DNA of 64,000 bases from Heliopora coerulea (taxonomy: Eukaryota; Cnidaria; Anthozoa; Scleralcyonacea; Helioporidae): positions 241,001-305,000 of the forward strand of contig JASJOG010000189.1 of assembly GCA_030142905.1 (NCBI GenBank). The letters are read 5' to 3'. A model generated the notes under the pieces. That model saw only the letters and a list, made by a program, of their open reading frames with translations. It was not told where the DNA came from and searched no databases. The translations under genes and the position numbers were made by a program. Below are positions 41,934-54,000 of the stretch, piece after piece. Every line of letters begins with the position of its first letter. Position 1 is the stretch's first letter.

Positions 41934-42475
41934 AAAATGTTCTATAGGATCGTATAGAATATTCTATTGCACTTTTTGTGTCCTATAGAATATTCTATAG
42001 GCCATTTTATCTGACAAAGGATTCTATAGGATGTTCTATGGAATATTCTGTGGAATTTCATGATATTTTATAGTTGTTATGGGATATTTTCACATGGTAT
42101 ATGCTTAAATAACATTGCCATGCTTGTCATACATAATGCAATGTTCCATTAATTGGATTATTTCTGAATAGGATATTCATTAAAATATTCAATAGAATAT
42201 ACAGTTGATATTCTATTAAATACCACACCTCTAGTGAAAAACATAAATATGCCATGTTTGCCATATGACCACCATCTTACTTTTGAATTTGTATTTTTCA
42301 CTGCCTATGCCTCACCACAACATTTATTTCATATTACTTTATATTTTATGGAATATTCTAGATCATGTTCTATTGAATATTCCATAAGATTTTTATGGAA
42401 TACACTACCATATATTCAATAGAATATCCCATACAACATTCTATAAATTCTTGGAATATTCTACAGAATTTTGCA
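41934..42475. repeat. Left array of the GAATATTC palindrome, element B
   Basis: Copies and variants of TATAGAATATTCTATA recur, the best being CCTATAGAATATTCTATAGG at 41981-42000. Others, such as TATGGAATATTCTAG and TTGAATATTCCAT, are diverged. The two-fold symmetric core GAATATTC is constant. Confidence 0.82.
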
Positions 42476-43243
42476 TATACCCAGGTATAAAAAATTTACA
42501 AAATAGTGAAAAAATTCTAAGATAGTCCAGCAACAAATTTTCAATATTTTTTCATTATTGAAGAATTATGTGAAACATCCAAATATTTGTACAAAAATTT
42601 CATTTAACATGTCAAATATATATAAACATATCAGTACTCATCAGCCACAAAGTAATACTAAATTACAAATAAAATGGCAACATTATTGTACAGGATCTAA
42701 GACTACAGATCATACTTAGCAAACTATAAGTCCTCAAATTCAAATGTGATATGCAGCTTACAGTGGTCATGAGTTTAAACACAGTAAATGGAGAGAAGAA
42801 ATACACTACAATAAATAACAAAATACTCTAAAAAAGAACCACTTCGGCTATAGAATCGCTTTATGGACAAAATATACCACATTGAATATAAATTTTTTAA
42901 ATAGGTCTGATGACTTTGGTTTTATTGCATATCACCTTTAAATTTTTTACCTTCAAAAGAGATGGTCCTAGAATTTGGTCAGGGTATACATTGCGTTTTT
43001 GCAAGTTACATAATATTACACAAACAGCAACCACATTCTTTGAGATGTAAATAGTTAAATTGGCCACACTGACTCAATAACAGGGCCATGAAAAGTTTAG
43101 GATGCCTGTTTGGGTGGGATTTGAACTTTTGGGCTGATTACAGTAGCTGGGTGGGTGATAAAGAATTTCATATTGACATACCCTTTAAATTATGACCAGT
43201 CTCTTTTGCAGTTGTTAGCAAAACATCTTTAAATAATGCTAAT
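42476..43243. other. Spacer between left array and the Tnp2 stop
   Basis: A+T-rich, no coding or repeat structure recognised; presumably the Tnp2 3' UTR. Confidence 0.5.
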
Positions 43244-46200
43244 TTAATCATCATGAATTCTATATGGCAATGGGATGTAGTATGTTTTGTTGGGCAACCT
43301 AATACAAATACATTTGCGTAGAATTTGAACAGGGTATATTGCAATAACAGAATCAGTTTCCTCAATTTCCACAATAAAACTACTTGTAGCTTTGAAATCT
43401 CTATCTCTGAATAAGACCCTTTGAGTGGAATGGAATAGTTTCACAAATACTATGTTGTAGAATGCACACTTACAATACTGAGCTACTTCGAAAGTACAAT
43501 TGCATAATGGCTTTATGTTTACAAGGCCTAAGATCATCCCATATTTAAAAACTGGATGATTAATTGATATATGAAGGTTTGCATGTCGTTTGGATCTGGT
43601 GTAGTTTATAGAGGAGTATAGCTGGTGGTTATAAACAAACCTATCATACAGATTTCCATTGTGGTTATCCATTACCCTACTGAGAAGTTCTTGCAAAGCA
43701 ACTATTTTCTGTGCATCCAAAGTCACTACCTTTTCTGACCCAAGTGAAATAAGCCCATCACAGTTAGCAGTATCATGGCTGTACTGAAATTGAACATTAT
43801 CAGTCAGCTTAGCAAGTATGTCCTATACAGAGACAGATGAATTATCATCAACACAGGTTCTTGCCAGAAATGAAACCTTGTTTTTCAATAAAATGGTATC
43901 AACTATTTGCTGAGGCACATATTGTGTACCTTTAAACATGTTTATAAGAACATGATTGTGGGATTAAAAGGTAAATGCAGAAGTTGCCCACAATGGCCCA
44001 CAGTCTTTGACACACTGAGCCAAGTGTCTTAAGCAGTGGGCATTAAATTTACAACTGGACAGACCATACAACTCCTCCAGCTCTATCACAAATTTTGTAA
44101 GGCAGAGTTCAGAAAGAGAAATTGAAGCAGCAGAAATTGAGTCACCTAGCAGTGTATATACACCAAAAACAAAGAGAAAGTAGTGACTTAAGAACCTTCT
44201 AGGAAGAATTCCGTGGAGAATGACAAGGCTATAAAAGATAAAAGCTCTCCATTTGGATGCTTTCCAATAATGCCGTTGAGAAAGACTACGTGGGCTTCTG
44301 TGTATCTCGCTTGGAGGACTAATGAGTTGCAAGTGCTCATCAACTAAGCTTTCTTGTTGACCAATATAATACCTTTCACCATGATACTTTGAGTCAAACC
44401 AGAATTGTACCATTTGCCTCATCACACCTTGGCAGACTGAATGCATATATTGAGTAACTGTGCCTCTAACAGTGTCAAAAGAAGGCAGCAAATCTGCAAC
44501 CGTCATACCCTTTACCCCTTTTATAGGTTTTTCAGGAGTGGCTTGCAAAGCATAAGCTGCTTGCTTTCGTGCACTTCACATAACAACCGGAGATCTGTGT
44601 GGGTAGTAACGAACAGGAGGTCCATTGCCAGTAGACACAGGCACTCCAGCTAACTCACACCAATCACACCCAAACTTGCCATTGAACTGCTTTACATTCT
44701 GGACAATAGCCCGAGCAGGAGAGTCAGTTGACAAGAGTAAAGCAAATACCTTCCTTGGAATAATTTCATTGCCAAAGACAAAGCCCTCATTTTCTAAGCT
44801 CTTACATTCCTCAACAAAAGGCACCAAAAACACATTCATATCAGGTTTTCCACCAAACCACAAATCCAGCAATAAAATGTTTTTATACCTAAAGTGAGGG
44901 GGAAGTTCATTTACTGAGGCTTGTAAAGGTCATATTGAAAAGTTAGATGAATTAAATACTGGTATACCATCAATATTCCAAGTTAAAGAGATATCATTAC
45001 TGCTAAAACCATGCTTAGTTATAAGTTCCTTGTAAAGCTTTGAAGTTGTAACATCTGTTACTGTTGTGGGCCTTCAATTGACTTCAAGATTTCTGTTACT
45101 GAGATGCTTGTACAATGTGACATTGGAAAGTAGAGTTTCTACCTGTTTCTGCAGAGGAATATAGAGAAAACAACGTCCCATCTTGATTTTATCAGCTTCA
45201 TTGAATAATGTGTCACAATCCTTGCAACAAGTAATCACTGGATCTTTGCCCAAGTAGGAAGAGCAGGTGGCACAGTAGAAGTGTCTCTGAAATAGTAAAT
45301 TCAACAGAATGAGTTCACAACCCAATAATTAATATATTATAAGTAGGCAATTTCTTAGTACATAATAAAATATCAGTGGCAATACTACACCAACAGTGAC
45401 TACATATATCATCTTAACACATTTAAAATATAGGATACACCCTTTTGCTCAGTGAAATTATTCATATATGCTATAAATAATACCAGAGATATTCCTAATA
45501 AAACAAGGGATACTAGAAATTTAGGATTTCAAACAACACAACAAGCCATATTTGCCAATGCCGAGTACAATCAGATGGTGCATGATTTTTGATATTCAAG
45601 TCTGCATATTTTTACTGGCATATAAGACTGCATTATTTTAAATACAAAGAATATACAAACCCCCAATCATAACTCCCTAAACTAACAATTGACTCATGTA
45701 CATTACCTCAGATTGCTCTAGCTGCAATGATTTGTAAAAACGATACTTAGTGGCTGGAACAATGTTTGGTAGAAGGGCATTCAGCAACAGCAGCAGATCT
45801 CCTAAAGCCACGCCTGTCAATTTATGCCTTATCGTAAAACAAAGGAGAAGGAAAAGGCTTTGTGTTTTTGTCACACTGGCACCAGGATAAATTGGCTCAT
45901 TTTCTGCACTCACATTCTAAAAAATACATGTTTTATAATTTGTTCAACAAATGAGCACATGTCTACTAAGTATTTAAATTACTTTGGAATCAATTGTGAT
46001 TTAGAAGGGTGTAGGCATTTCTAACAACCTCAAAAGCATAAGAATACAAGCAATATGGACATCGTCAAAGGATACTTTGACAAAATAAGCAAGGAGCAGT
46101 CACTTATAAATATACTGAACTTACCAACAAACAAGCTAAACTATTTATTGGCAAAATATCTCTACATGTTTTTGTAAAACCTTGAGTTTGTTGCATTCCT

Positions 46201-47937
46201 ATTGCTCGGTCATTATGGCGAAACCTCAGTTCAATATTTCATCATGATGACCTTGCTTTCAGTTAAATATTGGTTAATCACACTTTTGATTGCTCATTGT
46301 TAAACATACATCTTCATGTGAACGTTATTGAAGGAATAATCTAAACTAAAATTTATTACCTTTTCACCACCACCTTTAACATCTCCTATAGGTCTATTAT
46401 CACCTTGAATAGACTTGTCATCACTTTCCACTCTATGAGCAAACTCATCATCTATGTCTGCAGGATCCTAAAAAGTATGAAAGAGAAGTTGAGTTCCCAG
46501 GATAAATTGAGTCTTTGTCAATAAAACAATGGGGTGGAGGGGCAAGGATTATGTCAATATATCTTTGAAATTGCTAATACGGTGACTGAGTTAATTCTTT
46601 TCACACAGAATGGTGGTTTTGTTTGTCTTACAGTAAATATGAGTGTCTAGCATAAAACTTTTTCAAGAAAACTTTTGACACAAACAAGATAATAACATGT
46701 GCATTATATAATAAACTGAAAAAAAATTCTAACATCATGTTATTCTAACAACAGTATGTTCATGCAGGGCACTGATATTGATATAACATTATGCTTTTTG
46801 CCAGCCAATCTTTTTGGCAGATATTGTCAACCAGTCTGTAAATTGACCTGCTTCAGGCCACGCAAGCAATAAACTAGATAAATTACAATACTATGCAACA
46901 GAAAATCGAAATTGTTTGCAGTTGTGGCAATACATCCGAAATTCCATAACACAAAATCCAAAATTCAAAAAAATGTTGAGCATGATAAATGTTGCATTTA
47001 TCAGTTCATTAGGCAAACTTCTTGAAAATCTGCTATCGTAACTTCAATAATAGGTTAATCATAACTTTGTGTTAGAAATCGGCAAATCCTGCATGCCACA
47101 TCAATTCAAAACTCAGGAGATTAATCTCTTAACATTTTTGAAACTCTCCACGATTGTAAGTGAACTCTAAAGGTAAATCCTCTTAAATGTTTGCAAGACA
47201 CATTACCTGAATGTCATCTTCTAAGTCAAACAATTCTGGACTATAAATATCAGATAATCTTGCCCCAATGTTCTGTAAACAAGCAGACAGGTAATCAGAC
47301 AGGTAATCACAAAAACTCAACTGACAGGAAACATATTGCTATAATATTATTAAAGAGCAGACACTCTCCCCGGCTAAATAATATGTTGAGAAAAGGCTCA
47401 GGTAAGACAACGCTAAATGTCCCAAATTTTATCCCTAAACATCCTTTGAAGAAATTGTCTGAGCTATTATCTCTGATATGTGTTTTAAATCGACTGTCGC
47501 CTTACACTTACAGCAACAAATACCATGCCAAAACAGACATAAAACAAAGAATTCATATCCTAGTTCGTATATATACATACCGTGTTGTTGTCAGTTTCTC
47601 CCGAATCCCTACATTCAGCACCATGTTCACCTTCTTCGTGCTTACGTTTTTTTCTGTTAAAGCACGTGGTTTTTGGAACAGGAGCGGCTGGATCATGCTC
47701 ATAAATTTTATTAGGTCCTCGAGGTATTTCTAACCACGTGCATTGTTCATATCATTACTCGCAATCTATGCAATAATCTCTAGGTAGTTCTCTTTCCTGA
47801 AAGTGTGTTTCATTCTTGCACTCTGATGGAAGATCGGTGTATTTTTTTGGAAATACAGTTTTGAGCCCACGATCAACTGTAACAAATGTTTCAAATCTGA
47901 ACCGCGTCCTCAGCGTCCACGGGTGGTGATATATCAT
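43244..47937 (-). pseudogene. Tnp2-type (CACTA/EnSpm) transposase, full-length but with seven stops
   Basis: Exons on the minus strand: 47937-47581, 47272-47207, 46467-46360, 45916-45707 and 45286-43244, with good GT-AG sites and consistent phase 0. Exon 4 has YPGASVTKTQSLFLLL and RHKLTGVALGDLL. The large last exon has YCATCSSYLG with following CC-DC cysteines, TWNIDGIPVFNSS, the GGKP and CDWC motifs, ADLLPSFDTVRG, MHSVCQGV, YWKASKWRAF and a C-terminal domain ending near PLPYRIHDD. This is the order of the Tnp2/EnSpm family known from cnidarians and plants. Lesions are seven in-frame stops (47757-47755, 47754-47752, 45076-45074, 44932-44930, 44578-44576, 43966-43964, 43825-43823) with no frameshift in the last 2 kb. 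It once would have cut and moved element B; it is now dead unless corrected. Confidence 0.87.
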
Positions 47938-48142
47938 TTTGTGATCACCGTTTTGCAGTCGAATATCCCCATTATTTTGTGTTTAATACTGATATTTTTA
48001 CGGCATTCGTGATGACATATGCGTTATTTGAATTTATTTCGGAAAAATCTTGTGAAGTTGGGCAAACGCAGTGGATTGTTCGCGAAGATCCAGAAAGCTT
48101 TCAGAATGACTGTTGGGATAGAAACAAAGAAGTGATGGTAGC
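47938..48142. promoter_or_regulatory. Probable shared promoter of the divergent Tnp2/BEN pair
   Basis: About 205 bp separates the presumed Tnp2 start (47937, minus) and the BEN start used here (48143, plus). Both transcripts must start in or near this gap. No clear TATA box was identified on either side. A plus-strand frame from 47979 (with FEFISEKS and WIVRE) overlaps it and may be true N-terminal BEN coding in a shifted frame. Confidence 0.45.
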
Positions 48143-51041
48143 ATGGCCGATAGAGTTTGCAAAACTATCAAAAAGATCGTCAAAGGATCTATTGACCCAG
48201 ATGCTGTAGCAACAATTACTTGTGTTGCTAGAATACTAAAATTCAGTGGTAAGTAAACAAATATTCATGTTTTAGTTCGGACTACGTTTACCGTATGTTT
48301 GTTGCCAATTGCAAATTGTGTTGACTGTTGATGAACCGACTGGGCAATCCCTCTCAACATCAGGGAAAATTGTAACCTTTTATAAATGTTTTGCTGTACT
48401 TGCCCATACAATCCTTCAAGAGGTAACTGCTACTTAATACTCAAAGCTGTATATCGTAAACTTTCGATTTTAAGCCACCCATATGTAAGACCTTCCCTTT
48501 GTAAGACCATGATATATGACTAACGCTCACATGTAAAAGAACTGCTTGTGCAATTATATAACCCGAGGCTAACAATGGGATGTATGCGGTTTGGTACTTA
48601 TGGCTATTTCTGACCTACTGGTGTGTTTTGGCTGACTTTCGATATCAAATATTTATATGCAAGTTGCTAAGTATGTTTAATGTTTAATGTTTCGATTTGA
48701 TCTCATGATCTGTACATTGTTCAGAACCTTGGCCGACTTTTCAACAGCTAATGTTTTTGAATAAAAACATTTTAATATTTACTTTGTTTATGCACTTCTC
48801 ACTGGAAACCCATGGTTAATCTAGCATGGTTTCCCTGCATTGCAACGGCTTGTACCCTTGTACCCTATTAGAAAAAGATGATCTGGTTTTGGACCTATAG
48901 CAACTGAATTATAAAAAATTGATGTCCCCATTTCTATTAAAACATTGTCTTTAAATTATTATTAAAAGTTTTTTGAGTGTTAACAGTTATAATTCAGAAT
49001 TATGTATGAAACGCATTTAAACATTATTTGTTAAGACAACTACGATGATATCCGGCAGCACATGAACAGATTTATTGAAACTGGGTCAACAACCACTCCG
49101 TGTCATGGACGAGGCCAGAGAACATCCAAAAGAAATGGAAGATATGCTTCCTCAGATGAAGAAGATGGCATACAAGAGAAGGTAAAAGCTGTCATTTTTC
49201 ACCTATCAGTTTTGTCATGTATTATTAGCAAAGTAAGGGCTTTCTATATGTAGCTCATGTCTAATGCTGGAGTTTAGGAAAGGCCTATATAACACTCAAT
49301 ACTTCATTACATTGTACGCAAATCTTTAAAGTTTTCACTTTGCTATCCAGGCAACAGCACAAACCATATTGAAAAACAATGCATAGTGGGATTTTACTTC
49401 CAAGTTGAAACAATGTGCATTCCAGATGTAGAAATTGCTTTATAGATCAGCTACAAAGTCACTTTTGCTATATTTTAGACTCCAAAAAGGCCAAAAAAGA
49501 GCTTGGCAGCTGTGAAAAGCTTAGCAGCAGTTGATGCTTTGAAGAGCAAACACAACTTTACCCAGCAAAAAGTACACTCTAAAGTAAGATTTTTATTCCA
49601 CACTTTCTCCTGAATCAATTTTGTGTTCATAGCAGTTAAGAGTATTTTCAAACATAATTTATTTTAAGCCTTGGTCAATATGTTACTTGTAAGCAAAAAA
49701 TTCAACCAACAAAAGTTGAAATTTGTTACTTTTCAGTCTGATGCATGGAGTGAAGATGGAGTTTTTGGTAGTGATAATGAGAATGAGGAAATGGTATGTG
49801 TTAACATGGAATGGTGGTTGACTTGCTGAATATAATACAGCACAGTGCATCTAACATGTTCTACAAAAACCATTCATTAGTTGCATTGTATTTTACCATA
49901 CTCTTCTTTATAGAGTAGCAGTGGCTCTGAAGAAAGCATTTTGCAAAGAAGAACTCATGAGCTAGAACAGCAGCTCCTCATTAAAGATAAGGAAATTGCA
50001 TGATTGCATTGTGCTTTAAGAAGTCTAAAAGGTATTAAGTATAATTGAAATTGGGTATAGAAGATCATAATTCTGCTTTGGTTTGGTTTCCTGTCCTTTA
50101 ATGGTCCATTATTTGTCTACACAATGAGCTGTTTGGTTGCATCACTTTCTTTTTTTAAAAAGTTGTTCTGGCAAATGTTTTGACATTTTAAGCTGAGGCT
50201 TTACATACTCTGTACAAACATGACCTAAAGGCTGGTTTCCATTGATAATAGCTGTCCTTTGATTGGAGCAGACAGGAAAAATTCTGTGTTGATAAAGTGG
50301 TTAGTTTTGCACTAGCTACTTTATTACAAAGCAAACTTTCCTGTCTGTTGCAATCCAAGGAAAATTATCTTACGTGAAAACCAGTCTTCAGACCAACTAT
50401 CAGGAGAAAAAAATGTGGACCCGTGAAATCAAATATTAATTACATTTTAGAGGTCCAATTGCTGCCAGAAGTTGTAAGAGATTTAAGATCCCAGGTTGAA
50501 GAACTGAAGAAAGGAATCAACAGTTGCTCTCCTGCAGAACGGCCGTCTTCACCATCTGGACAAAGTGCAGCCTCCTTCTCTTCCTCATCAACAAATGAAT
50601 GTGATGAGTCTGACATGGTAAGTTTATTTGGTAATTGTATGTGGATTCACTTTTGCTAAATGATAAGCAATGCTTTTTGAAGTATGTTTGCTTTTTAGGT
50701 TTTAATAAAATTTTGTGACAGTGTTTAAAGTAGCCAAAATATGTAGCATGACATGTTAATGGTTACTGATTAAAATAATTGACAATTTCATCAATATCTA
50801 ATGATCATTTAAAAATTTTAATTTACAGGTGCTATTTGGTGATAATGTAGAGATAACCAAAGCACAGTATCGCATGATAAAGTCAAAGAGGAACTTAAAG
50901 GATTATCTGTATACTGTGATGGGAATTCTATGGAGCCATAGTGTTCTCCTGACACATTCGATGACAGAACAACAGTCTAATGCTTTTAAGGACAAAGAGG
51001 CAAAGCCACAACTTGATATACAAAAAGTTCAAAGTGTGTTA

Positions 51042-54000
51042 TAGTCCAGTCAATCTACGAGATTTTAAAGGTTCAGTTCGAACAAATTGCAATAGAATTT
51101 TCTTCAGATCAAAAATGTCAGGGAATGCCTTCTAAATAACATACTAAAAATCCCAAAAAATCCATGCATGGGAACATGGGGAAAAACGACCTTACATTTG
51201 GAGAATTTTGACTGCTCTTGCCACAGGGAGCCCATATCGAGGAAAGAACGTGAATGTTGTAATAAAGACATTATTAAACAAATTTTCTGGCTTTTTCTTA
51301 GTTTTTTTAACCATGGAGCACTGAGGTAGTACGAAAATCTAACATATAAACAATATTTGATTCGTATTTTAGAGTATAGAAAAAATCTGTCATTCACTTT
51401 TGTCCCCAGTCTCCTCTCGGCCAATATGGTCGCCACATGTGTTTTCCACTAGAATAGCTGCAGGTGTTGTTTAAATTTAGGCCATTCCTTACCGATTTTT
51501 TAATGGTTTTAATCTTTGAAAGTGAAAGGGGCTTCAAAAATGTGATTTTCGGTGCAAATCATTGCATTTTCATGGATAAATTGCCTACAGTTTCAGGTAA
51601 GTCAACTCAAATATAAATGATCTAGTTTTAAACATTTATCGAGTTTATAACAAGACTATATTATTGCAAAGAGTGTTAAAAATTTAAAAGAAAGCAATTT
51701 TTAATTACAGGGCCACTCACTCAGAATCGAAAGTAATGAGCAATGAGCAGTGCCCTTTTTGCAAAGGCAACTTATCTGATGGCCAACCGACCGTAGAATT
51801 AAGGCAAAAAGGTGCAAATACTCTTAACAAAATAGCTGGAGACATTAGCTTTGTGGTTGGGCAGAATGTGCATGTTAATTGCCGTAGAAATTTCTGCCGA
51901 GATGTGGATAGGAAGGGCAACAGTACTGAACAGTTGTCAAACACTCCATTAGCCGCCAAAAGACGCTCTACACAGCGTCCGTTCTCTTGGAAAGAACACT
52001 GCTTCTTTTGTGGGGAACCCGCAAACAAGAAAAGGAAGGGCTTTGAAACCATCCCTGTACGAACAGCTGACCTCCAAACTGCAATAACCGGAATTTGTCG
52101 TCAACGAAATGACGAATGGGCTTCAACAGTGCTTGGTAGACTAGAATATGCCACAGACCTGCATGCAGCTGATGCAGTCTATCATAACCAATGTAGTGTA
52201 AATTTTCGCACTGGTAAAGACGTTCCAAGACAATATATCAGCGTTTCTTCTAATGATGCAGGCCAACAATCAAAAAACAAGAATGTTGGGCGACCACAAA
52301 ATACTTCAAAACTGTGTGCCTTCCGTAAAGTTGCCAAGTATTTAGAGGAGAACGATGAAGAGCAGATAACTGTCAATGAACTATGTGCTCTCATGAAAAC
52401 CTACCTGGAAGTGCCAGAAGACGAACCATATAGTACTGTATACATGAAAGGAAAACTACAAGAACATTTTGGTGACCAAATTGTTATCACATCGATCAAG
52501 AACAAAGCCAATGTAGTCACACTAAGGAAAACTGCAACATCAATCATTAATGAATTTTATCAGACTCCGAAGCAGTCTGATGCTGAAGCAGAGAAAGCTA
52601 AGATTATCTCCACTGCTGCACAGCTTCTTAAAAGCGAGATAAAAAATCTTGAAGAGGCCCCAAATCATTACCCAAGTAGTGATGAGCTTGAATCCACTGA
52701 AACCGCTCTGCTTTATGTTCCAAATCTTCTAGAACGGTTTTTAAGATATCTTTTTGTTGGAAAAGATGTTGATCTCAAAGTTGCATCTATTGCGCAAGCA
52801 ATAATACAAGCGACAAGACCAAGAAGTCTTTTGGCTCCCCTTCAGCTTGGCCTGGGCGTGCAAATGCATCACCATTTTTCTTCGAGGTTTTTGATTGATA
52901 CGCTCCACTCAATGGGCTTTTGTTCGTCATACTCGGCAATCCAAAACTTTGAAAGAAGTGCTGCGGTTACTCAAGGGGTGGATATCCCAGAATACAAAGA
53001 AGATTGCTTTATCCAGTACATCGCTGACAACGTTGACCACAACACAAGAACATTAGATGGTCATGGAACATTTCATGGGATGGGAATGGTAGCGACGATA
53101 ACACCCAATACTAAAGTGAGCAGGCAAATACCGAAGCGATCCGTCACTTCTGGTGATATTGCCGCGGCTGGTAAACTAGTCATTCGCTATTATAATGGGC
53201 CAACCGATGAGGTAGGATCATCACTGGTTTACAGAGAACTGTCCGATCTTAAAGCACAGGACTCATTATCCAATCTCGACCTTCTTTTTAAGTTAACACA
53301 GCCACTGATTGAATCACCTCGCCCGTCATGGTCAGGAACGATGGAGTTGGTGTTCAAAGGGAACCACCCACCAAGTGCTACAGTGCAGTTTCTGCCGATG
53401 ATTGATATTGATCCCGGCAACCTGACCTGCATTTACTCAACTCTTTTGTTCATTGTTGATCAGGCAAACCGCTATGGCATAACACCAATCATTACGTTCG
53501 ACCAACCCTTGTGGTGGAAAGCATTGATGATCATCTTGAACGAGCCGGAAGATAGTCATATGAAGTTTATAGTGCTTAGGCTCGGAGGCTTACACATCCA
53601 AATGAGTTTTCTTGGCTGCATCGGTCATATAATGGCAGGATCTGGATTGGAAGATGTCCTTGGACTTGCGTATACTACTAACGCTGTGGTGCATATGCTA
53701 AGCGGAAAGGCAATAGCACGAGCTATCCGAGGCCATTTCCTTGTGGATTCGGCATTGAATTGCCTTTTGATGAGAGATTTGCTCAATATACCCCTTAAAA
53801 TTGATGATTGTTCCATCAACGAAGACGAAGCTAACTCAGATATCTGCGAGGAAACAGTAAGGGAGGAAACCGTGCCAACTGTCAACAGTGAAGTTCATGA
53901 TGATTTGGAAAAGGCAAAGGTACTTTATGAAAAACTTTTGGCAGATGAAATAAGCCTGGAAGAAGTGTGCTCTGCCGACGTTTTCGGAAAACTATCAGAA

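Noticed and set aside
47752..47784. Tiny intron (GTAATG...GGTTAG, ~29 nt) that would remove the double stop in Tnp2 exon 1
   Set aside because: Too short for a metazoan spliceosomal intron, and its removal breaks the downstream frame.
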